This document shows positions 54,171 to 64,000 of a stretch of DNA of 64,000 nucleotides, piece after piece (the stretch's first letter is position 1; the number at the start of each line of letters is the position of its first letter). Position numbers and translations under genes: made by a program. Under the pieces are notes generated by a model, which saw only the letters and a program-made list of their open reading frames with translations, was not told where the DNA came from and did no database searches. This DNA comes from Mytilus edulis (Eukaryota > Mollusca > Bivalvia > Mytilida > Mytilidae), in NCBI RefSeq assembly GCF_963676685.1, contig NC_092354.1, positions 11,228,746 to 11,292,745 on the forward strand, given 5' to 3'.

Positions 54171-57100
54171 TCGGCCCTTTACCAATGCGCATATTTTAAC
54201 GCATGTTTCTTACGACGAGTGCCTTGGAAACGGTCGCTTTAAGGGGTCTTCTCAAAAATAGCTTTGACGACCTTGGAACGCGGGCGTGTATGAAAGCACC
54301 CTTGACGATGTAAACAAGTGAGGCTAAACGTTCTTCAAAACAGGAAATACGAACGGTCAGAAATTCACAGTGCTTTCTTCATTTTTCGCATAAAAGTTTA
54401 AAAGGAGAAAAATATACATGATTTAAGCATAACATTAAAAAAAAGAATATATAAATACTGACAAAGTCACATGTATGACGTCGACGGTATTTGGTGCCGC
54501 TTCGCTCCCAAAACGCATTCTCATCTTACACGGTCGCCTCTTGGGTCCGTTCGTACCATATTTTGAATTCACTTAGATACCAGTTGAATTAAATGATGTC
54601 GTGGATATTTATTTTTGAAAATGTTTTGCCAATGACGCAATGATTAACTGTAAACAAATGATAGCGATGTAAACAACTTCATGTTATCGTACAGCTTTCA
54701 AAAACAGGTAAACTTGTGACCCGTATCAGAGACATATATGTGTATATATGTCTCTGCCCGTATAATATGGTTTAAAACATCGGGGCGGGTTTGTTATCAT
54801 GATATAATCCGTTTGGCGTTTTATAACAGTTTGTTTCCGTCATAAATATATTTAAAACTTGAAATATCTTTATTTCCAAGTATTTTTAGAAGTTTATTCC
54901 CGAGTATGCGATATATTTTTCCACTGCAAAATTTTGATAATTATAGTTATACCAAAACAAATTTGAACATGCCAATTTTCTAACAGACTTAATACTTAAC
55001 ATTTTCATTTAAAGATATGTTTACCTGCACAAAAATCATCTGATATTTTTTCTCGTATCACAATTCCATGATTTCCGGAACACTAGACTTAGTCCTATAA
55101 TCTAAGACATCGGGACCAATGTTTTCTATTTTTATGATACTTTTCTATTACTTATTTTGTGAATTGTTATTTTGTTGATTTGCAATATTTCTGTTGTATC
55201 TATCAATATGTCAACCGAGTTCATATTAAAAAAAAAGAAATATCAGCATTAAAACTAAAATAATTGAATCAGAGCACTGAATGTTATTAAAATAGACTAA
55301 TGGATCCAGCAACGATCAATCGGGCGGATCCAGCCATTCTAAAAGGGGGTTCCCAACCCAGGACAAAAAGGGGGTGTTCCAACTATATTTCCCCATTCAA
55401 AGGCATTGATCGTCCAAAAAAGGGGGGAACCCGGAACCCTCCCCCTGGATCCATCACTGTCAAAAGTAACCGGGACTGGCCTAGTATTCCGACCTTATAT
55501 ATCGGTCTATGATATAATTCCTAAATACTGCATGCTTTGCGGAGAACCGCAAAACTTTTGGTTTCACCATGTCGAGATTTTGCTAGGACATACACCCGCA
55601 GCGTGCCGGGCAGTCTCAAACACTACTAAAGACTTTATATATAAAAAAAAATCTATACTACTACTAGGTTCAGGAAAAGTTTGGATTGTAATTTAAAAGC
55701 TAAGCCCTGAAGAACGCTATATTAGCCCAGCTGTATTAGCCGGTGATGTTGGCAAACTTTAACTTTAATCTTAATTTTTGAAATGCTTTTTTAAAAGGTA
55801 AGCCAATAAGAAAAGTTTTCTTGATTAAAACAAATGATCACAAATATAGTTGAGTGATGTCAATGCGGCAAAAATGTGAATGACAATTTTGTTTGTGAAC
55901 ACTGATTTGATCTTACCGTGGCAAAGAAATGCATAGACGTTACGCGCGATGTTCTTACCTCATTGGAAAATCGGTGTAGTTTGCAAGATGCAAGTCCAAA
56001 ATATTTAATTTTGTGATATCATATTCATTGCTATTGTACGCATTTGAAAAAAAAATGTTTTTTTAAAATAAAAAACAAAAGAAAAAAATAATTGTTGAAA
56101 CAATGTTTTATGCTGCATGCGACAAGCTTCAGTTTTAAAAAACGGCTATTTTTAGGCTGTCCCGCGTAACATATTTCATTTATTGTAACCACTAAACTGT
56201 GATTTTCGTCTAAAGTATTTAATATTTTGAAAAACGTTTTTTCCATTTTTTAACAAAAAGGTTCCTTCAGTTTTTTATGCATTTTTTATGACGTTATGAT
56301 GACTTCATAGAAAAAATAAAGTGTTCCATACAACAAGGGCAAATCTGTCCCACGGGAAAAAAAAATTGGTATTCCAGATTTGAGAATCAAAAACATTTAT
56401 CTAATATGGAAAAAAGATTTGTATTTGTATTTACTTCATCAATGTTAATTTGCTTAATTTTATGAATTTAAAGACAAATATCCTGAAAAATGATATATGG
56501 TTATTTATGAGCAATTTTTCAAAGGCTTACAAGGTTGTCGCACCGCAAAAAAAAAACGTAAAAACGAACTCAACTCAAATTTACGTCAAGTGTTTGCTTA
56601 TCAGAGCTCTTATAATGGTAGAATTTTATGATTTTTTAAAATGTTATTTTTCTTAATTTTTCAAAAATCTAAAGTACATCAATTTTCGATAAGTAGTTAA
56701 AACGCACCGTCGATTTTGCGGAGTCTTACAAGAATGTCGCACATGCTTAAAACCAACGTTTCAGTCGAAGTTTTGGTTTGAACGTTACGTAATATTCACG
56801 ACGTTGTGTTACGCTTACATGTACGAACATCGCGCGTAACGTCATAGCATAACTAATCATCGATCTATACGTGATGATAAAAGGAGATAATGTTTTTTTT
56901 TATTTATAATATTGAATTTTAAATTTGAACTTTGGTGGATAGTTGTTTCATTGGCAATCATACCACATCTGCTTATTTTCATATCGTATGGTTAACATAG
57001 AAATATGACTAATCTGACAGATGACCCCTTGATTATACAGGGTGTTCAAACAGCTGGATGTATACATACGAAGCCTCGTAGGGTAAAAAGGGGGAATTTT

Positions 57101-57454
57101 GCCTACACATGCACCAAGCGTAATTGTCCATTCATTTTTTTTTTATGGCAGTCCATATATCTAGCTCCCGTCTTACTTTGCATAACTTTCATAATTGATA
57201 CTTATCTGCATGTTCTCATCCGTATTATGCTTGAAATACTTGCCAGTGATCATTCAGTATGCACAACTTTAATTTTCATTATGTGCAGTCATATAAAAAT
57301 CGTAATTTCTGGGACTTTTATTTGTTTGACTCTGTGGTATATCAGTTTATAGTAATTGTTGAAGTCCGTACGGGGACATAATTGTTATCTTCTATGTAAA
57401 TTGGTCTCTGGTGAAGTCGCCTCATAAACAATGACACCCCATCTTCCTATTTTT

Positions 57455-58110
57455 ATACCCTACGCAAGGAAGTGGCGCAGGGTATAACATTTTTGACCCG
57501 TCCGTCCGTCCATCAGCCAGTCTATCAGTCCTGTTTCTTGTCATCACAACTCCTCTCAAACCGCCCAACAAAATTTCAGGAAACCTTTTTAGATAATAAG
57601 GACATACTATGCAGATGTGCATATCGACAGGAAATTACGATTCAAACTTTTTCTAGGAGTTATGCCCCTTTGAACTTATTTGCTTCAATATACTACTGCA
57701 AGTTTGTCATCGCATCTCCTCTCAAACCGCACAATAGAATTTTATGAAACCTTTTTAGATAAGGACATACTATTTAGATATACATATTTTTTTACTAGGA
57801 GTAAGGCCCCTTTGAACCTATTTGCTTCAATATACTACTGCAACAGTTTGTCTTTGCATCTCCTCTCAAACCGCACAACAGAATTTCATAAAACCTTTTT
57901 AGATAATAAGGACATACCATGTAGATGTGCATATCGACAGGAAATTACGAATTATTTTTCTAGGAGTTATGCCCCTTTGAACTTATTTGCTGCAGTATAC
58001 TACTGCAAACAGTTTGTCATCGAAACTCCTCTGAAACCACACATTCAACAGAATTTCATGAAACTTTGTAGATAATAAGGACATACTATGTAGATGTGCA
58101 TATCGACAGG
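57455..58110 (+). repeat. Dispersed element with ~145-165-bp internal repeats
   Basis: Opens ataccctacgcaaggaagtg, then repeats ctcctctcaaaccgcacaa and gacatactatgcagatgtgc about four times (near 57550, 57717, 57860 and 58026). ORFs here are repeat shadows. Confidence 0.75.
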
Positions 58111-58595
58111 AAATTATCGTGATTTAATTTTTTTTCCTTATTAATATACCATTTTTTTTTCTTAGTTATTTTATTTCTCTAGTGGCAATGTGGGGACTGA
58201 CTGCCAAAGCGGGGTTGGCTTCAGTTATTTGCAATATAATCCACCAATGAGCCCCCACCCTATGTCGGACTCTGTAACAATCATCCCATCAACCAAATAT
58301 TTTGAAACATATTTAGAATTCAAGAAACAAACAAGTCCATGAAAATGAGGTTAAGTTCAGATAAACCCTGCAAGACAGACATATTTGTTATTCATTTATT
58401 ATTTTGTACATAAATCACCCATTAGTTTTCTCATTTTAAATGTTTTAAATTGTTCATTTATCATTTCGAGACCTTTAAAACCAACTATGCAGAATATGTT
58501 TTACTCATTGTTGAAGTCCATATGGTGACCTACAGGTATAGTTATTTCTGTGTTATTTGGTCTCTTGTGTCTCATTTACAATCATATCACATCCT

Positions 58596-61500
58596 CTCAT
58601 TTGATATTTTAATTTGTGATAAGACATTTAATAATCATTTCATACACCAAATATACATGAAGATGACCTACTGATTACACAATATTGACTACTACATGTA
58701 CCTATTAGTATTTATTATTTTTGAGTACATGTCCGACATGCTGACGACGGACAGTCAATGGTATACCATAATATGTCCTAAAAACTGGCGTAAAAAAAAA
58801 AGGCTCAACTAAATCAAATTTTTGAAACGTGATTGATTTTATTCCTCTAATATCTATGAGATCAAATTTATAAAACATCTATTAATATAATTAATTTCAA
58901 TGTACTAGTATACATGTAAGAATTGTTGCCATTTATACATCATGTACATGTACAATCATTAGCTGATCAGCTCTATATTTTCTTTATTTTTATTCTCCTT
59001 CACTGTTTTATTTATAAGAGTAGACTCATATATATGATCTGTATTCATCATTGGGACAGGTAGCTATATACATAGGTGAAGTAGGTCCTTTTGATTTGAT
59101 TTTTTTAAAGGATTTTGACAGCACTAAAGCATATACATGTAGTTCCAATTTGTAGTTGATCTTAGCTCCTTAAGTGGATTGTGGCAACATATATTGCATA
59201 TATACATGTAGAATGTTGTTCTTAAGTTTCAGCACTTTACGCATAGTTTCCGGTTGCAAGACTAGAATATGATACTGGCTTCTCATGAAATTCTGTCAGT
59301 TCTTTGCCAATAGTTTCCAAGTAAAGTTGAACATTCCAAGCTCACTCTTTCCATTTGCAATGTACATGTACAAATGTACTTGCAGCCTGAAATAAAATAT
59401 CAGAGTAATTCTGTCAGAAAATCAACAATTATTGACATTCAAAAGCATATAGATGTAGACTAGTTCATAATGGTAATGTGTCCATGGGACACAGAATGAT
59501 GAGCAGCCGCTTGCATATAAAGGATGAAAAGGGTGACACCACCCAAATTTGTACTTGATCTGAGTGTTGTTGTAGTAAGCATTGCATATAAGTTTCAGAA
59601 CATTTGGATGAAGCAAACTTGTGTTAAAGAAAGGAACAAAATTTCAGCATTTTTTTAATTTGTAAAGGGGCATAACTCTAGAAAAGTAAAAGCGACCCCA
59701 CCAAAAATTCAAACTTCATGTGTGTTTGTTGGTACAATGTAGTAAGCATATATATATGCATTAATTGTGTATTAGTTTCATAACATTGGTAGAGGCAAAC
59801 TGAAGTTGGAGAACAGAAACCAAATTTGGGAGGTACATGCAAGTTTGATAAGACTGACAATGCAAAAAAATGGTCTAAATTAATATGTGTTTATTTGATA
59901 ATAGGTTCGTTTTCATTTATTTTTGTTTTCCCTTGAGAACACATAAAATATTTTTTTATAATTTAATTTGGTTGAATATACATGTATATCGAATTTCTGA
60001 ACAGAAAATAATGAAAATGAGACACAAAAAAAATATAACCAAAAAATAAACCTGTGATAATACTGCTTCTATTGGTACCAGGATGCTTAAAATCAATCCA
60101 AAATAAATTTTTTTGAAAAAATGTATACACCTATAGTTGTTAATGTCTGTGTCATTTTGGTCTTTTGTGGATAGTTGTCTCATTGGCAATCGTACCACAT
60201 CTTCTTTTTTATATTATATACAATATATACATGTATATATGAACAGCTAAAAATCTCAAGTGACAAATACTTATGGCCGCATTCTGTACATGTTTAACCC
60301 TGATACTTCTATTACTAGACCTTAAGACATTTTTGTATACCTAACAGAATTAGGGGGGGGGGGGTTAATGGTAAACAAATTGTGATTGATAAAGATGAAT
60401 CCTTCGTTTGCCTCCTACTGTAGGGTTTATCATTTACAAGTTAGGTCAATTATATCATAATCTCAAGAAAATAAAGAAGTCAATCAAACCCCAGACCTTA
60501 ATAGAGGGGTGGACAGGGGTAAGGAGACAGGGGAATGAGGGATCAGGGAAAAGGAGGTATCTTTGAAATATATTTTGTCTTGGGGCAAGGAGATGGAAGA
60601 ATTGAAGTAAAAAAGGGGGGGATTTTAGAGTAAAATGGGAAGGGAAATATAGTTGGGGTCAAGGAGTAGAAACTGTCCCGATGAACCGAAGTTATGGGGT
60701 ACCCCACATACATATGACCCTAGTCCGAGATTTCTCTGACGTCCAACGGCTGTTTTGGCAGACAAGCTGGGGCTAATCTCGGACTAATTTGAACCTAACT
60801 TGGCTACGAAATAAGTTATTAAAAATGATGATTAAAAAAGACTAATTCATTGACACTAACCATTGCTAACGGTAGCGTAAAAATGACAGTAGATGTCATC
60901 CCTTCCTCTTCGGAAGATTGCACACGGATATTTTGCAAAACTGGCCAGACATGTTTACAACTTGTCTGTAAAAGGTAAAATAAACACATAAATAAGATAC
61001 CAGCTATAACGATCTATAATATTAAACATGGAACAGAAATTGAGCCGTGCAAGGTTTCAGCCGCATTGATTTTCAACAGTAGCGAGTATTTTGAGACAAC
61101 CCCCAAGTTTGTATTTTTCGTTATACTGATAACATTTGGCTGCCTAATATATCGAAATCTATGTTTTCTTATGTAATAACTCTACCTTCATCGTTGTATA
61201 TTCGCCACAATGTCTGTTATGCATGTACATGGTCGTATTCATCAATATAGTATGCTGCTCGGCAATGGCGACCTTGAAATTCCTCTGGTCCGATAATGGC
61301 GCCAAATTAGAGGGAAGCAACTCGCGCCAGACAAAATTACCGTATTTCACCAAAATAATCAAAATTTCACTTTTTGATAACAAACAGTAATACGATAACC
61401 ACATTTATATTCAGCAATCGTTTATTGATATAATTACAAACATTATTTTATTAAAGCCATCAATAAAGAATTCACAATTAAGTAATTAATGGAGTGCAAT

Positions 61501-61844
61501 GAAATCAGACCTTATGGGGTAGAGGGGTTAAACAAAAGCTCGTAACTTTTTTAAAAGCCTGGTGACCCCCATTTTATTTTACCTTAAAATGTTCGAAAAG
61601 TTCATAGCTTTGACATATCTGTTTTTAAAAAAAATCTACCGGGGAAATTTTACGAAAAATCGATTAAACCAATATTTTTTGCCTTAAACTAAAATTAGAA
61701 AATGCAAAATTTAGACATTAATCTGAAAATAAAAGGATTTTTAAGTCAAAAACAACCAAGGGAAAGGTTTACATTTCAAATTCTAATGTTTTTTCACATA
61801 AAAATCATACTGACTTGGTTTTAAAAGTCTTTGAATTTGATGTA
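58596..61844. other. Interior of the 8.15-kb insertion, nothing coding recognised
   Basis: AT-rich, with a gatgtggtat fragment (60125-60215) and an inverted pair ctagtccgagat / atctcggactaa at 60719-60787. 55470-57350 is similar. No transposase motif seen. Confidence 0.45.
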
Positions 61845-62135
61845 AGGGAGCTACCATTTGATTTTTATGGGGGGGGGGGCTAGGATGAAAAATTTTGTCC
61901 TGCTTTTTTTTTTAGTTGTAATCGCTGTCCTGCCTTTTTATTTTTTACTCTATTTGGTCCTGCCTTTTTTTTTACTAGTTTATCCTGACTTTTTTTACAC
62001 AAATTGTCATCCTGCCTTTTTTTTTTACCAAGTTGCTCATCCTGCCTTTTTTTTTTACTCAAAACTCCTGTCCTGCCTAATTTTTTCAAATTTCATCCTA
62101 GCCCCCCCCATAAAAATCAAATGGTAGCTCCCTAA
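61845..62135. repeat. Foldback element with G/C-run arms
   Basis: Starts agggagctaccatttgattt, then a G run and ctaggatgaaa; the end is the inverted copy. The middle is repeats of tcctgcctttttttt. ORFs on both strands here come from this repetition. Confidence 0.85.
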
Positions 62136-62328
62136 CGGTTATTGTTGGAAGGGTGGGCATGTTTGGAAATAGGGTCAAAATCGCACATTTCGCTTCAATT
62201 TGAGGAGAAAACGAGCCAGGTGACCCCCTTTTTTCTTTGCATTTTTGGATTCAGCATAAAAAAATCTACAGAATATGTGAAAATAAAAAAATTCTACCGG
62301 GGGTCACTATTAGGGTGAGCCACCTTAA

Positions 62329-63170
62329 GGGCCAAAAAGGGACCAAAAACTAGCATTTTTGTAGTTTCTTGACAATAACTTGTGTGTAAGTATATGGATC
62401 TCTCTTACATTGTTCCACAAGGTTCCATATCACAAAAAGAAGGCTGGGATTGAGTTTCCTGGTAATTACCCAATTCCTGGGGTGATTGGGGACCAAAAAC
62501 AAGCAAAATTTCTGGTTTCCAGACAATAACTCGTGTTTAGGAATATGGATCTTTCAAAAATCGTACGACAAGGTTCCATACTTCAAAGGAAAAGCTGGGT
62601 TTGAGCGTGGGGTAATTGCTGCAATGGGGGATTCAAAAAGTTTGGGGGGGGTTCAAATTTTTTTTTTCAAAATTTTTCAAATTTCAAATTTTTTATTTTT
62701 TCAAGAAGAATCTTTAATTGCACAGTATTGTGCAATATATTTGTAATATCTTGACATTTATTTTGTGTCAGAAACCTATTCTATGTAATTTTTTTTTTAT
62801 CACAATCCAAATTCAGACAGAATCAAGCTTGAAAATTGTGTCCGAATTTGCCACAGCTGTTCAGGGTTCAACCTCTGCGGTCGTATCAGCTAAGCATTTT
62901 ATTCCAGTTTTATTAACACAGTTGCTCAAAAGGAATCAATCTATCCTCAGACTATTCAAGACTGGAATGCTCTAACCACTAATACTGCCATGGTTCAGAG
63001 TCGTGATCGTTAAAGAGTCTTTTATTTCATTCCTGTGGATTCATATATTTTCATTTTTTATACGCCCGTCAAAATTTTGACGAGACATATTATGGTATAC
63101 AAATGTCCGGTGTCTGTCCGTCTGTCTGTCTGAACATGTATCTACTATCGTTGGTAGGGCATAAAAGATT
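62329..63170 (+). repeat. Dispersed repeat, right part, and a related fragment
   Basis: 62329-62640 continues the repeat broken at 54170 with ~150-bp internal units. At 63055-63170 atacgcccgtcaaaattttg and ctactatcgttggtagggca resemble starts of this and other dispersed families. Confidence 0.6.
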
Positions 63171-63404
63171 GTGTCCAGATTGTGTATACAACTAAACTGG
63201 ACTCTTATAGAGTGGTAGGTTACAGGTTCTATCTTTAGATGTAAGGACTTAAAAATAGACAATTGCTGCTTTCCATCAACCATGGGGCATTAAGAGTAAG
63301 TAATGCCAGAGTTAGAAAAAGTGTACCAGTTAGAAAAAGTGTACCAGTAGATCAAGACACAGTATACTGAAATACTCAAACGTTTACTTAAAGCAGAGAC
63401 AATA

Positions 63405-63520
63405 TAAAAAGAAGATGTGGTATGATTGCCAATGAGATAACTATCCACAAAAGACCAAAATGACACAGACATTAACAACTATAGGTCACTGTACGGCTTT
63501 CAACAATGAGCAAAGCCAAC
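63405..63520 (+). repeat. gatgtggtatgattgcc family, 5' part near the window end
   Basis: Nearly identical to 2515-2635: aagaagatgtggtatgattg, then cacagacattaacaactata, then gagcaaagcc. Confidence 0.85.
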
Positions 63521-64000
63521 AAGTATACATCTGTCAATACCAAAAGTCAGTGGCTATTTTGTCGGTTACACAAAATAGTCACTTTTTAATTAGTGCTAAT
63601 TTCATAAAGAGTTGTGCTATTTTGTTAGTCTTTACTCAGATTTTACAGTAATTTAATTACGAAAAGAAAGAAATGTAGAATCATATAATATGTAACAACA
63701 GAAACATTACAATTGGGTGATACAGACGATTACTTTGTCTAGATTAAACAATTTGTAAGAATGGTTGGCTGGAGTTGCTTTAGTTGATTTGGTAAAAATG
63801 ACATTGACTGTCAATACAGCCCTTGCATGGTCTGTTTTGGTCAAATACATATCTTAGCAATATAAAATATAGGCTGACCAAACAAAAAAAGGTCAATACA
63901 AAAATTGATGAAACAAAAATGTTAAAAGTAAATACGGATGCAAAACATTGTTTTGTATGGTATAAGGGTGGGTTGAGATCTCAAAAAACATGTTTAACCT
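63521..64000. other. No gene recognised
   Basis: AT-rich sequence to the window edge; only a 63-codon ORF overlapping the repeat at 63405. Confidence 0.5.

Larger units (their letters stand above)
54175..62324. mobile_element. 8.15-kb insertion with TTAA target and GGTGGCTC inverted ends
   Basis: Left TTAA (54171-54174) is followed by GGTGGCTCGGCCC; on the right GGTGAGCCACC is followed by TTAA (62325-62328). The repeat sequence outside continues smoothly once this block is removed: gccaacaatttaggta is followed by ttaagggccaaaaaggg, as in the related sequence near 54000. No transposase-length ORF is present (longest about 130 aa), so it is non-autonomous, decayed or composite, with other repeats nested inside. 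Confidence 0.7.

Noticed and set aside
57472..58075. Two overlapping plus-strand ORFs of 91 and 131 codons
   Set aside because: They follow internal units of a dispersed repeat and share its repeated peptide, with no known domain.
61858..62127. ORFs on both strands in the foldback at 61845
   Set aside because: Produced by the repeated tcctgcctttttttt core and G/C runs; no protein-like composition.

Overview
The window looks like nuclear DNA of a bivalve mollusc, most likely a mytilid mussel. It is AT-rich, has long introns, and is full of short dispersed repeats of types I recall as abundant in Mytilus; species was not checked by search. I find one host protein-coding gene, on the + strand, and one large retroelement. 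There is no rRNA, free-standing tRNA, CRISPR array or bacterial-type operon.

The host gene encodes an M13-family zinc metallopeptidase (neprilysin / endothelin-converting-enzyme type), a type II membrane ectoenzyme. Seventeen coding exons between 17870 and 51892 join in frame into a 779-residue protein with every family landmark: cytoplasmic tail, one membrane anchor, [18 protein letters not shown] and the C-terminal CEIW. An alternative first coding exon lies at 9416-9572. Both first exons end in phase 1 and can splice to the membrane-anchor exon at 20376, so two isoforms with different cytoplasmic tails are likely.

Layout. 1-9200: intergenic or far 5' region packed with foldback elements, dispersed repeats and a pair of 453-bp direct repeats. 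9201-20375: alternative first exons and intron 1, with two tRNA-derived SINEs and a long-TIR element. 20376-36956: exons 2-12. 36957-47055: the 10-kb intron 12, where a 57-bp satellite grown out of a SINE head is split by an antisense Ty3/Gypsy element with gag, pol and an env-like ORF. 47056-51892: exons 13-17, including the zinc site. 51893-64000: 3' UTR and downstream DNA, most of it an 8.15-kb insertion bounded by TTAA and short inverted termini.

The most unusual signal is that many local tandem duplications in this gene cross exon-intron borders. Exons 3, 8, 10, 12 and 13, the 5' side of alternative exon 1a, and the polypyrimidine tract of exon 15 each have adjacent tandem copies that include the splice site. 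At exon 8 the unit is 51 bp, the frame stays open, and at least eight consecutive copies each carry an intact 3' splice site, so upstream acceptor choice could add multiples of 17 residues. The Gypsy element is defective: an in-frame deletion removes part of the reverse transcriptase, its 5' LTR is truncated, and the env-like ORF lacks an N-terminal part.
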